Assembly: GCF_000009765.2 (NCBI RefSeq)
Contig: NC_003155.5
Location: 1,240,001-1,304,000, forward strand
Source of the DNA: Streptomyces avermitilis MA-4680 = NBRC 14893
GTDB taxonomy: Bacteria; Actinomycetota; Actinomycetes; Streptomycetales; Streptomycetaceae
Direction: 5' to 3'
Length of the DNA: 64,000 nt
The position numbers and the translations under genes are program-made. Below, piece after piece: positions 16,781 to 25,089 of this stretch; the stretch's first letter is position 1; the number at the start of each line of letters is the position of its first letter. Under the pieces are notes generated by a model. That model had not been told where the DNA came from, made no database searches, and worked only from the letters and a program-made list of their open reading frames with translations.

Positions 16781-17039
16781 CAGCGGAGGTAGGGGTCGGC
16801 CAAGGCTGGTAAGGGTGGCGTGTGTACTGCTGCGTCAACTTCATGCCGCGCCGATATGCGTGCAGTGTGCAGGTGAGGATCACAGCCGTGTCGGTGATCC
16901 GTAACCCTCGCCCGGTCCGGGACACGGCAGCCCGGGGCGGCGGGAGAGTGGTGGTCCTCGGCCACCGGGCCGGGACCCGCACACCGCAGACCACCCGCAG
17001 CACCGCTGTCGTGGTCTGCCAGCACCCAAGGGGGCACAC

Positions 17040-17552
17040 ATGTCCGCTTTGCAGTCCGTTTCAGCCCGTCGTCTGACTGCCGTCGCACTGACCGCCGGCG
17101 CGTTGATGAGTGTCGCGGCTCTGCCGGCCTCGGCAGACCAGGATCGCCAGCCCCACCGGCAGCGGGTGGAGATCAGCAACGTCCACTACGACGCTCCGGG
17201 CCGCGACGACCGCAGCAACCGCTCCCTCAACCAGGAGTGGGTGGACATCACCAACACCGGCCGCCACTCCGTCAACCTCGACGACTGGACCCTGAGCAAC
17301 CGCGACGGCCGCACCTACACCTTCCACCACCTGCGCCTGGAGGGCCACTCCACCGTCCGGGTCCACACCGGCAACGGCCGGGACACCCACCGTGACGTCT
17401 ACCAGGATCGCCGCCACGAGGTGTGGAACGACCGCTCCGACACCGCGACGCTGCGCAACGACCACGGTCGTGTCATCGACACGGCGTCCTGGGGGCGCGG
17501 CAGCCACGAGCGGCGGGGTGGGCACGAGGGGCACGGTCACAGCCGCCGCTGA
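17040..17552 (+). CDS. Secreted lamin-tail-domain protein
   Basis: A 170-residue exported protein. Residues 1-32 are a Sec signal (LTAVALTAGALMSVAALPAS then ADQ). The mature part is a lamin-tail beta-sandwich (LTD): VEISNVHYDAPGRDD, EWVDITNTGRHSVNLDDWTL, YTFHHLRLEGHSTVRVHTG and TATLRNDHGRVIDTASWG. The tail is rich in His, Gly and Arg (GSHERRGGHEGHGHSRR), possibly metal- or anion-binding. AAGGGGG precedes the ATG at a normal distance. Bacterial LTD proteins are extracellular and often accompany nucleases or adhesion proteins; nothing nearby specifies this one's role. Confidence 0.85.
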   Translation: MSALQSVSARRLTAVALTAGALMSVAALPASADQDRQPHRQRVEISNVHYDAPGRDDRSNRSLNQEWVDITNTGRHSVNLDDWTLSNRDGRTYTFHHLRLEGHSTVRVHTGNGRDTHRDVYQDRRHEVWNDRSDTATLRNDHGRVIDTASWGRGSHERRGGHEGHGHSRR

Positions 17553-17605
17553 CCCCACCGCGGGCCGGCCGAAAGGCTGAAGCAAGGCCACCCGCCCGCA
17601 CGACC

Positions 17606-17638
17606 GGCGTGCCACGGACCCCCAGTCCGTGGCACGCC
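17606..17638 (+). terminator. Strong hairpin terminator after the lamin-tail gene
   Basis: GGCGTGCCACGGAC and its perfect complement (14 bp) enclose CCCCA, followed by CTCCTTTTC. Confidence 0.85.
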
Positions 17639-17689
17639 TCCTTTTCGCGTGGTGCGCATACGCGTGCGCGAGCGGGTTACTCGGTGTCC

Positions 17690-18790
17690 ATGGCTCGGCT
17701 ACCGAAAATCGGACACAAGGACCACGAGGCGCGTCGGAGCGACACCACGGATGCCGCCCCCGCCCCCGCCTCCGGCCGTCCGGAGACCGCCCAGGAGACG
17801 GACGAGCAGTTCGGTCCGGACGAACAGGTGGAGCAGGCAGCGCCGGAGGCGCCGACGAAGCTGCCCAAACGGTCGTGGGGTGCGGTGCTCAAAGGCAGTC
17901 TGCGGGAGTTCAAGGACGATGAGCTGACCGACCGCGCGGCGGCGTTGACGTACTACGGGGTGCTGGCGCTGTTTCCCGCACTGCTGGTGCTGGTGTCGCT
18001 GCTGGGCATCACCGGCAAGTCGACCACCGACAAGGTGCTGACCAACGTCCAGAAGCTCGCCCCCGGCTCGGCCCGGGACATCATCACCCGGGCCGTGGAG
18101 CAACTGCAGAACAACGCCGGCACCGGCTCGGTCGTGGCCATCATCGGTCTGGTTCTGGCGGTGTGGTCGGCGTCCGGCTACGTGGCGGCGTTCATCCGCG
18201 CGTCCAACGCGGTCTACGACATTCCCGAGGGCCGTCCGGTGTGGAAGATCCTGCCCATCCGGGTGGGCGTGACGGTCGTCCTGATGGTGCTGGCCGTGAT
18301 CAGCGCACTGATCGTGGTCTTCACCGGCGGTCTGGCGCGCCAGGCCGGAGATGCCCTCGGTATCGGTGACACCGCGCTGACCGTGTGGTCGATCGCCAAG
18401 TGGCCCGTGCTGGTCATCCTGGTCACGCTCATGATCGCGATCCTGTACTGGGCCAGTCCGAACGCGAAGGTGAAGGGCTGGCGGTGGATCACCCCGGGCA
18501 GCTTCCTGGCCCTGGTGATCTGGATGATCGCCTCCGCCGGGTTCGCGTTCTACGTCGCCAACTTCGCCTCGTACAACAAGACCTACGGCACCATGGCAGG
18601 CGTCATCGTCTTCCTGGTCTGGCTGTGGATCACCAACCTGGCCATCCTGCTGGGCCTGGAATTCGACGCGGAGACCGCACGTCAGCGCGCCATCATCGGC
18701 GGCCACCCGCCCAAGGCCGAGCCGTACACCCAGCCTCGTGACACCCGCGCCTGGGACGAGCAGGACCGACGCCGCATGGACGACGTCTGA
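17690..18790 (+). CDS. YihY/BrkB-family inner membrane protein
   Basis: A 366-residue membrane protein. About 75 cytoplasmic residues rich in Ala, Pro and acidic residues precede six hydrophobic segments (first LTYYGVLALFPALLVLVSLL, last IVFLVWLWITNLAILLGLEF). Family signatures include DRAAALTYYGVLALFPALL, VWSASGYVAAFIRASNAVYD and the ending LGLEFDAETARQR. These proteins are widespread and were once misannotated as RNase BN; their transport or structural role is not settled. ATG 17690 or GTG 17684 can start it. It is monocistronic and ends before a bidirectional terminator. Confidence 0.88.
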   Translation: MARLPKIGHKDHEARRSDTTDAAPAPASGRPETAQETDEQFGPDEQVEQAAPEAPTKLPKRSWGAVLKGSLREFKDDELTDRAAALTYYGVLALFPALLVLVSLLGITGKSTTDKVLTNVQKLAPGSARDIITRAVEQLQNNAGTGSVVAIIGLVLAVWSASGYVAAFIRASNAVYDIPEGRPVWKILPIRVGVTVVLMVLAVISALIVVFTGGLARQAGDALGIGDTALTVWSIAKWPVLVILVTLMIAILYWASPNAKVKGWRWITPGSFLALVIWMIASAGFAFYVANFASYNKTYGTMAGVIVFLVWLWITNLAILLGLEFDAETARQRAIIGGHPPKAEPYTQPRDTRAWDEQDRRRMDDV

Positions 18791-18902
18791 GCGGCCCCGC
18801 GAGCCGAGTCGCGACAGTATGTTCGACGCCACCGTTCCACCCGGCACGCGCCGCCACAGTCAGGGGCAGTCGACCCGACAGCTCAGGCGTGGCCCAGCTC
18901 CT

Positions 18903-18944
18903 GGCCGGGAAGGCATGGGCAGGGCCACCCATGCCTTCCCGGCC
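18903..18944. terminator. Bidirectional hairpin terminator between convergent yihY-like and VOC genes
   Basis: GGCCGGGAAGGCATGGG pairs perfectly (17 bp) with 18928-18944 across an 8-base loop. Confidence 0.85.
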
Positions 18945-18991
18945 GGGCCGGGATGCTGCCGGTGCAGTGGAGTCAGGCCGCCAGGAGGGGG

Positions 18992-19420
18992 TTAAGGCCG
19001 GATGTAGGGCCGGGTCATGATCTCCATGTTGTGGCCGTCCGGGTCGGCGAAGTACGCGCCGCGACCGCCGAAGAGACGGTTGATCTGGCCGGGTTCGGTG
19101 TGGTTGGGGTCGGCGTAGTAGGTGACCCCGACCGCCTCCAGACGGGCGATCATGCCGCCGAACTGCGCGTCGGGCACGAGGAACGCGTAGTGCTGCGACT
19201 GGATCGGCTCGCCGGTCTTCTCGTAGTAGTCGAGCGTCACGCCGTTGCCGAGGTCGACGGGCAGGAACGGCCCGAACGGAGCGCCGACCTTCAACCCGAG
19301 AATCGCGGCGAGGAACTCTGCGGAGAGACGGCGGTCGCCGGCGTAGACGGCGGTGTGGTTCAGCTGGGCGGTGGTCGCGGGCAGCTGAGACTCGTCCTGG
19401 TACTGCTGTTCGTGTGACAT
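18992..19420 (-). CDS. VOC (glyoxalase/bleomycin-resistance fold) protein
   Basis: A 142-residue single-module vicinal-oxygen-chelate protein with paired beta-alpha-beta-beta-beta units. LNHTAVYAGDRRLSAEFLAA supplies the first His. SQHYAFLVPDAQFGGMIARL and AYFADPDGHNMEIMTRPY give the second His region and the usual PDGHxxE ending. Such proteins are metalloenzymes or drug-binding proteins; the substrate cannot be read from sequence. It starts at ATG 19420 and is transcribed towards the terminator shared with the yihY-like gene. Confidence 0.85.
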   Translation of the reverse strand: MSHEQQYQDESQLPATTAQLNHTAVYAGDRRLSAEFLAAILGLKVGAPFGPFLPVDLGNGVTLDYYEKTGEPIQSQHYAFLVPDAQFGGMIARLEAVGVTYYADPNHTEPGQINRLFGGRGAYFADPDGHNMEIMTRPYIRP

Positions 19421-19675
19421 CTGCGGTGTGTCTCCGGGTCGTGGGATCCGCTGGGATGGGGCGCCACACGCGGGCGCCGGGAGGAAAGACGCGGAGAAGA
19501 GGGGGCGGGGCTCTTGCCCGCCTCGCGCTCACGCCGAGGCCGGGCGCCTCACTCGTGCATGGCCCATGGCCGACCCGGCAGTCACGTGATCGACTCTAGT
19601 GTCCACCGCTGGCTGGGGCAACGCCGTTCCTCGACTTCCGCTCTGTGTGGTCGAGGGGACATAGGGTGCCGCCTT

Positions 19676-20971
19676 GTGAACAGACACATATCTTTCGAAC
19701 GACTGCACAACTTCCGTGACCTGGGCGGCTATACGACCGCGGACGGACGCGTGGTGCGGTGGGGGCGGCTGTTCCGCTCCGACTCACTGGGCAAGCTCAC
19801 GGGCGAGGAGTGGGAACGCTTTCTCGCCCTCGGTATCGGCACGGTCATCGACCTGCGCTACCCCTGGGAGATCGACGCCAAGGGACGCGTCCCCGAGCAC
19901 CCGGCGTTCACCTATCACAACCTCAGCATCGAGCACCGTCCCTACGATCAAGCGGGCCTCGGGCCGGATGTGGAGACCGGGCCGTTCCTCGCCGAGAAGT
20001 ACATGGAAGTGGCCCACGACGGCGTCAAGGAACTGCGTCAGGTCGTCGAAGTGATCGCGGCCGTCGCCACCTCCACAGACGAGTCCGTGGTGTTCCACTG
20101 TGCGTCCGGCAAGGACCGCACCGGGCTGGTGGCCGCACTCGTCCTGGCTCTCCTGGGCGTCCCCGAGTCGCAGATCGTCGAGGACTTCACCCTCACCGAA
20201 CTCGCCACCGAACGCCTGCTGGCCGACTGGCGGGCCGACCATCCCGGCCAGGAACCGACCTGGCCCGGCTACGGACGTGCCCCCGCCGATGTCATGCGCC
20301 TGTTCCTCGACGCGCTGACGCACCAGCACGGATCGATGGCCGATTACGCCCGCGACCTGTTGAGGATCGACGAGGGCCTGATCGCGGCCCTGCGCCGCAA
20401 CCTGCTCGAACCAGCCGCGGAACCCGAATTGACCTTCCGGCGCGCGGACCACCGCGACCTGCCGGAACTCGTCCGTCTCCGCGACAGCGCCGCCCGCTGG
20501 CAGATCGCCCGCGGGATCGACCAGTGGAAGCCGGGACAACTCGGCGAGGATCACTTCCGGGCGCGGCTGGCCGACGGCGAGATCTGGATCGCCACCCTCG
20601 GCCCCACCGGCCCGACCGCCGGTGCCTGGGAACTGTGGTGGGACGATCCCGCGGCCTGGGGCCCACAGCCCCCGAGCGCCGGGTATGTGCACCGGCTGAT
20701 GACCGACCGGCGCACCGCACCGCCGGGCACCGGACGCCTGATGCTCGCCGAGGCCGAACGCCGCATCGCCGAGACCGGCCGGACCTTGTGCCGTCTGGAC
20801 TGCCTGGCCAGCAACCCGCGGCTACGGCAGTACTACGAGACAGCGGGGTACACGGTCGTCGGCGAGCAGTCGTCGAAGGACGGCGGCCTGGGCAACACCT
20901 ACGCGGTGACGCTGCTGGAGAAAACAGTTCCGGAGGCACTGACCCCGCGGAGCACGAAACCGGCTCGCTGA
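19676..20971 (+). CDS. Tyrosine phosphatase fused to a GNAT acetyltransferase domain
   Basis: A 431-residue two-domain protein. Residues 1-250 are a PTP/dual-specificity phosphatase of the Tyr_phosphatase 3 type: NFRDLGGY near the start, TVIDLRYPWEID and the P-loop VVFHCASGKDRTGLVAAL with catalytic Cys about 142. Residues from about 252 form a GNAT module: LTFRRADHRDLPELVRLRDS, a central AGYVHRLMTDRRTAPPGTGR acetyl-CoA loop and LRQYYETAGYTVVGEQ. The frame is continuous. GTG 19676 is chosen because it opens directly on the phosphatase fold; in-frame sequence upstream is non-conserved. The two activities, removing phosphate and adding acetyl, in one chain suggest a common substrate. The fusion is seen directly; its purpose is unknown. 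Confidence 0.85.
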   Translation: MNRHISFERLHNFRDLGGYTTADGRVVRWGRLFRSDSLGKLTGEEWERFLALGIGTVIDLRYPWEIDAKGRVPEHPAFTYHNLSIEHRPYDQAGLGPDVETGPFLAEKYMEVAHDGVKELRQVVEVIAAVATSTDESVVFHCASGKDRTGLVAALVLALLGVPESQIVEDFTLTELATERLLADWRADHPGQEPTWPGYGRAPADVMRLFLDALTHQHGSMADYARDLLRIDEGLIAALRRNLLEPAAEPELTFRRADHRDLPELVRLRDSAARWQIARGIDQWKPGQLGEDHFRARLADGEIWIATLGPTGPTAGAWELWWDDPAAWGPQPPSAGYVHRLMTDRRTAPPGTGRLMLAEAERRIAETGRTLCRLDCLASNPRLRQYYETAGYTVVGEQSSKDGGLGNTYAVTLLEKTVPEALTPRSTKPAR

Positions 20972-21278
20972 CCGCTTCCACCACCGCCAGGTCGTCCGAC
21001 CACGACAGCGTGGGAGCCCTTGACGGCGCCCCTGCGCGTGCCGGCGGGCCCGTGCTCGCGGTATGACGACCTGTGGCTGTCGTCCTGGACGGCCCCATTC
21101 GGCCCCCGCGAGGGCACCCGCGTCGAAGGACAGGCCCTCGGGGCGGACGACGGCGTACGCGGGCGCCAGGACACGTTCGCCGTGGTCGGCGCGGTCGGCC
21201 ACGGCGAAGGACGGCACGCTGCGACGAAAGCGTTCATCGTGCCGGGGCCGACAGGTACGAGCCCCGCCTCATGGCATG
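20972..21278. other. 307-bp intergenic region, no feature recognised
   Basis: Lies between the convergent phosphatase-GNAT gene and the 144-residue minus-strand gene. Open frames here are GC-rich shadows with no domain match that I trust. I see no strong hairpin. Confidence 0.5.
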
Positions 21279-21713
21279 TCAGACGTCGGTGGGCAGGCCG
21301 CTCACCTCCGCGATGCCCCGCAGCTCCTCGTCCTGACGGTGCCGTTCACCGATGAAGTCGGCGATCTCCCTGCGCCGGTCCGGATCGACCGCGGTGTCCG
21401 CGTCCGTCACGATCCTGACGGGTCCCACCTCCTCGGTCTCGATTTCGACGATCTGGTTGTCCAGGCGCCCGGTGACGGCGACCGCGAGAACGAGGGACGC
21501 CTCGTCCCGGATCTCCTGGGAGACAGTGCTGCCCTCCGCGCCCTCGAGGCTCAGCTCGATCGGACCCGCACTCTGGTCCTCGACCGCCTTGAGCGCCGGT
21601 TCGACCATGCGGAGCAGCAGCTCGTAGTCCGCTGGGGCCATCCGAATGCGGAGCAGGTCGAGGTACAGGTCCACGGGCCGACCGCCCTCCGGCGAAAGCT
21701 CTGATTCGTTCAT
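21279..21713 (-). CDS. Conserved-looking hypothetical acidic protein
   Basis: A 144-residue soluble protein that I do not recognise. It starts MNESELSPEGGRPVDLYLDL and is acidic, with alternating helix and strand character (APADYELLLRMVEPALKAVE, ASLVLAVAVTGRLDNQIVEI, GPVRIVTDADTAVDPDRRRE). Coding bias is convincing. ATG 21713 is used because in-frame upstream sequence has no family-like character. It stands alone, facing the phosphatase-GNAT gene. Confidence 0.6.
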   Translation of the reverse strand: MNESELSPEGGRPVDLYLDLLRIRMAPADYELLLRMVEPALKAVEDQSAGPIELSLEGAEGSTVSQEIRDEASLVLAVAVTGRLDNQIVEIETEEVGPVRIVTDADTAVDPDRRREIADFIGERHRQDEELRGIAEVSGLPTDV

Positions 21714-21882
21714 GAGACTCGTGTGCCCAAATGTGGGCGACTTGATCGCATCTGTGTCCGGGACCGGAAGGGCCGGGCTGTGCGGCCGCCACCGCTCGAA
21801 ACCCGCCTGCCAGGACGACCGCCCGCGCACGGCCACAGGGTGGCTGTTCGCCCGCGAAGGCCGAGCCCCTGCGCCATCGGCG

Positions 21883-21946
21883 CAGTGACCCAGCGAACCA
21901 GAACCCCAGTGGCACCGCGACACAGTGCCCAGCGACCCAGTGGCAC
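21883..21946 (+). repeat. Interleaved direct repeats in the 21714-22190 intergenic region
   Basis: CAGTGACCCAGCGA (21883-21896) recurs as CAGTGCCCAGCGA (21923-21935), and CCCAGTGGCAC occurs at 21905-21915 and 21936-21946. They lie about 250 bp ahead of the sigma-factor operon. The rest of this 477-bp gap shows nothing I can name. Confidence 0.5.
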
Positions 21947-22190
21947 AGCGGCCGGGCCTTCAGCTCGACCGGAGGGCGAGGAGGCGCCTTCAGGGACACG
22001 ATTCACCCGAAAAGCGCTGTTGTGACTCTCCGCGCCGAGTAGCGTCCGGTCGTGCACAGTGCCGTTTCCAAGGATGGAGTCGCGTGCGGGAAGAAACTTG
22101 CGAAACGGCTTTAAGAACCGCTCCTCCCCAGGCCCCTATAGGGCAACGCGCGCCACACCACGTGGGCGCATGGAGGGAAGGGGAGAGGGC

Positions 22191-22457
22191 ATGACGCCAG
22201 AAGCGCTGTCAGCGGTACTGCTGCTCGCCGTGGGAGGGGTGCTGCGCTTGGCCGGGGACATGGTGCGGAGGCAGGCCGCACGGGCGGCCGAGGAGACCCG
22301 CGCCCGCATGCTCGTGGATCTCGTCGGGCACTGCGGCCCGGACGCGGTCCTCGTCGACCGACGCTCGGGAGGCGCCGTGCTGACCGTACGCTCCGGTACG
22401 GCCGCGGCCCAGGAGACCGGTGCTCGTCATCAGGGCCGGGGTGAGGACCGTGGGTGA
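22191..22457 (+). CDS. Small protein, first gene of the sigma factor-M48 operon
   Basis: An 88-residue protein with one N-terminal hydrophobic helix (LSAVLLLAVGGVLRLAGDMV) followed by a basic stretch (RRQAARAAEETRARM) and a short soluble part (LVDLVGHCGPDAVLVDRRSG). It looks like a single-pass membrane protein with a small cytoplasmic tail. A strong ribosome-binding site (GGGGAGAGGGC) precedes ATG 22191. The 3' end overlaps the sigma-factor start by 8 bp, implying coupling. Its place suggests a role in regulating the sigma factor, perhaps as a mini anti-sigma, but there is no recognisable zinc-binding anti-sigma motif. Confidence 0.65.
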   Translation: MTPEALSAVLLLAVGGVLRLAGDMVRRQAARAAEETRARMLVDLVGHCGPDAVLVDRRSGGAVLTVRSGTAAAQETGARHQGRGEDRG

Positions 22458-23121
22458 CACGCCCCGAACCGACCGCGCGAACAACGCCGACGTCGAACGC
22501 GAGTTCCAGGTCTTCTACGCGGCCCACTACGCCCAACTGGTCGCCCAGGGAACGATGTTGAGCGACAGCCTCCAAGAGGCCGAGGACGCCGCGCAGGAAG
22601 CCTGCATGGCGGCGATGGCCAAATGGGACACGATCCGGTCCCCGTACCACTGGACCAAGAAGGCCATGAGTCGCAAACTCGTCCGCGACCGTCAAATGCG
22701 CAGGGCCCGCTGGTACCGACGGCTGCTGCCGCAGTCACCCCCCGACCTGGAGATCCCGGTGCCGCCCCGCTCCTCGGTCGATGAGCGGATGCGCGCCCTC
22801 GACGTCCTGGCCGCGCTGCGGCAACTGCCGCCGCGCCAGCGCCAGGTCATGATCCTCCTCGCCGAATGCGAACTGGATCACCAGGAGATCGCGGAGCTGC
22901 TCGGCACGACTCCCAACAACGTCGGCGTGAACGTCCATCACGCCCGCCGCAAGCTTCGACTCCTGCTCGGTCAGGGCTCCGAGCCGGTGCCGACGGGCGA
23001 CTCACTGGACTCCGTCCGACGCGACGACCCCCTGTACGCCCTCATCCACTCCACGGCCGTGTGGCTGCGACAGGGAATCCACGCCAAACAGCGCGCGGAC
23101 CGGAAGGAGGGAAACCGGTGA
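22450..23121 (+). CDS. RNA polymerase sigma factor, ECF-type sigma-70 family
   Basis: A 223-residue sigma factor with region 2 (VFYAAHYAQLVAQGTML, then EDAAQEACMAAMAKW) and region 4 (LAALRQLPPRQRQVMILLAECELDHQEIAELLGTTPNNVGVNVHHARRKLRLLL). After region 4 come about 45 extra residues (DSLDSVRRDDPLYALIHSTAV) that may be regulatory. GTG 22450 overlaps the upstream small gene; GTG 22441 and ATG 22420 are in-frame alternatives. The stop overlaps the M48 protease start (GTGA). No classical zinc anti-sigma gene is adjacent, so control may come from the coupled small membrane protein or protease. Confidence 0.85.
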   Translation: MGDTPRTDRANNADVEREFQVFYAAHYAQLVAQGTMLSDSLQEAEDAAQEACMAAMAKWDTIRSPYHWTKKAMSRKLVRDRQMRRARWYRRLLPQSPPDLEIPVPPRSSVDERMRALDVLAALRQLPPRQRQVMILLAECELDHQEIAELLGTTPNNVGVNVHHARRKLRLLLGQGSEPVPTGDSLDSVRRDDPLYALIHSTAVWLRQGIHAKQRADRKEGNR

Positions 23122-24992
23122 GCCACCACATTCGCCTGGCCTTGGCGGCCATCCTCCTGGTCACCTTCTACGCTGCGGTCGCCCTCACCATCCTGATCTG
23201 GGTGACGCTGGTCATCCTCATGTTTGACGTAGCGGGCTCCGTCTGGGCGACCACCCTCCCGGTCACCGGGTTCCTGTTCTGTGCGGGCACGGCCGTCCCT
23301 GTGTACGCGCTGGGCGACGCGGCGCGCCGTTCGCTCTTCCTGGTGGACACACCGTCCACCCCGTCCCTGGAGGTGGGCCGCGGTCGGGCGGCGGCGCTGC
23401 ACGCGCTCGTCGATGACCTCGCCGAGCGGCTAGGGATCTCCGAGCCGGTGCGCATCCGTCTCCACACGGCCGTGGGGGCCGAGGCGGTGGACGAGGACAC
23501 CCGGTTCCTGGGACTGTCGGCCGGGAACCACGTCCTGTCCGTCGGCCTTCCCCTGCTGGCCGCCCTTCCGCACCGTCAGATCCGCGCCGTCATGGCTCAT
23601 GAGCTCGCCCATCTGTCGCTGCGTCACCATCGCGTCCGCGCCTTCACTCTCCGTCTGGAAACCAGCCTGACCGTCGCCCGCGAGTCCCTGATCTCGTTCG
23701 GAACGGCAAACGGCCTCGTCGGCATGTACGTCGGCCTCCCGCAGGCGATGATCGGCCTCTACATCCGGCTGTTCCGGTGGCTTGTCCAGCCCGTACGCAG
23801 GCGGCAGGAGCTGGAGGCCGACCATACGGCTGCCCGGCTCTGCGGCGCGCCCACGCTCGCGGAGGCCCTGGCCAACCGGGCCGTGGTGGAGCCGCTGTGG
23901 ATCGAGTTCCACCGCATGTATCTGGACGCGGCTCCGGACGGCGTCCTGCCTGCCGACCCCTTCCGGGCATTCGCCCGCACGATGGCGGACCCCGGAGTCC
24001 AGGACAGGCTCCCCGCCCTGCGCGCGCGGATGGTCGAGGCGCCCGCCGCACAGAACGAATTCGGCCCGTCGCACCCTCATTTGGCGTATCGCCTGCGCCG
24101 TCTCACGAAGGGACACGAGCCCGCTGCCGCCATCGCGTGCCGGCCCGACGCCGCCCTTCTGCCCGATCTGCTCCCCGGCCAGATCGCCGGCCTGCTGGCA
24201 CGTTACGTCGGCGCGAGCACGCTTCCGTGGCAGGACTGGATCGACCGGTGGGTGGATGCCAGGAACGCGGTCCTGGTCGAGCCCCTGTGTGCGGCCGTCC
24301 GTACGCTCGTCGGCCCGGAACATCAGCCGGTCGCGCTCCACCAGGTGCTGCACCTGCTGGAGGCGGGACAGCGCATGCCCCTGGCCCGGGCTCTCGCCGG
24401 GAGGGTGCCGGAGGCTCACCGGGAGCCTGACGATCCGCTGGCCCTGCTGTCGGCGGCGCTGCTCGCGCTGGTCAAGAGCCGGCTCACGGAACGGCCAGGT
24501 CCTGGGTCGCCCCTGCCTCAACTGGTGAGGGACGCCGTGTTGCAGCCGAGCCACGTCTCGCGGCTCTCTCTCCATCTGGCGGGGTGCGGTGTCGACGAGA
24601 CCGCACCCGCGCAGGACACCCCAGAAACGGGGCAGCATCCCTCGGACGAGCCGGAACAAGCCGGTTACTCGACGGCCAAGGTGTCCGGCGGCATCCCGGA
24701 AGCGGGCCGCAGGGTCATTTCCTCGGTCCGCGCGGTCACCCTCACCGTGCTGATCGTCGTGGTGGCCGTGGGAGGTCTGCGCTGGACCACGCGCGACAAG
24801 CCCGCATTCGTACCTCCCACCCGCGTCACCCCGACCTACTCACCGGTCTACCCGATCAGCCCTCCCCTGCCGTCGCAGCCGTACGCTCCGCTGCCCTCGG
24901 CATCCGCCTACCCCTTCAACCCCGAGGATCGGTTCCGCCTCCCCTCTCCCGTCCTGACGCCGCCCGACTTCTACCTGAGTGCCACTCCGTGA
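23118..24992 (+). CDS. M48-family membrane zinc metalloprotease
   Basis: A 624-residue membrane protease. Two or three N-terminal hydrophobic helices (LALAAILLVTFYAAVALTIL and following) precede a cytoplasmic M48 peptidase domain with zinc motif HELAH (about residues 160-164) and the third ligand in RRQELEADHTAARL. A later hydrophobic helix (AVTLTVLIVVVAVGGLRW, about 538-555) leads to a Pro/Ser/Tyr-rich tail. This resembles HtpX-like quality-control proteases with an added C-terminal module. GTG 23118 overlaps the sigma-factor stop, and GGAAGGAGGG gives a strong ribosome-binding site. Cleaving a membrane regulator of the co-expressed sigma factor is a plausible but unproven role. Confidence 0.85.
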   Translation: MSHHIRLALAAILLVTFYAAVALTILIWVTLVILMFDVAGSVWATTLPVTGFLFCAGTAVPVYALGDAARRSLFLVDTPSTPSLEVGRGRAAALHALVDDLAERLGISEPVRIRLHTAVGAEAVDEDTRFLGLSAGNHVLSVGLPLLAALPHRQIRAVMAHELAHLSLRHHRVRAFTLRLETSLTVARESLISFGTANGLVGMYVGLPQAMIGLYIRLFRWLVQPVRRRQELEADHTAARLCGAPTLAEALANRAVVEPLWIEFHRMYLDAAPDGVLPADPFRAFARTMADPGVQDRLPALRARMVEAPAAQNEFGPSHPHLAYRLRRLTKGHEPAAAIACRPDAALLPDLLPGQIAGLLARYVGASTLPWQDWIDRWVDARNAVLVEPLCAAVRTLVGPEHQPVALHQVLHLLEAGQRMPLARALAGRVPEAHREPDDPLALLSAALLALVKSRLTERPGPGSPLPQLVRDAVLQPSHVSRLSLHLAGCGVDETAPAQDTPETGQHPSDEPEQAGYSTAKVSGGIPEAGRRVISSVRAVTLTVLIVVVAVGGLRWTTRDKPAFVPPTRVTPTYSPVYPISPPLPSQPYAPLPSASAYPFNPEDRFRLPSPVLTPPDFYLSATP

Positions 24993-25064
24993 CCGGCGAC
25001 CTCCAGCGGAGGGTCGCTGGCGGAAGCGGTCGCCGGGTGCCCTGGAGCGGGTGCGGGCCGGGCT

Positions 25065-25089
25065 GGTCAGGTCAGGTCAGGTCAGGTCA
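25065..25089 (+). repeat. Five tandem copies of GGTCA overlapping the ybdK stop codon
   Basis: Five perfect 5-bp units. On the minus strand they encode the final residues and the TGA of the YbdK-like ligase, so copy-number slippage would alter its C-terminus. Confidence 0.85.

Noticed and set aside
20822-21217. Minus-strand frame with an oxidoreductase-like look (VRPEGLSFDAGAL)
   Set aside because: Similarity is short, it overlaps the GNAT-domain coding region and there is no ribosome-binding site or continuation.
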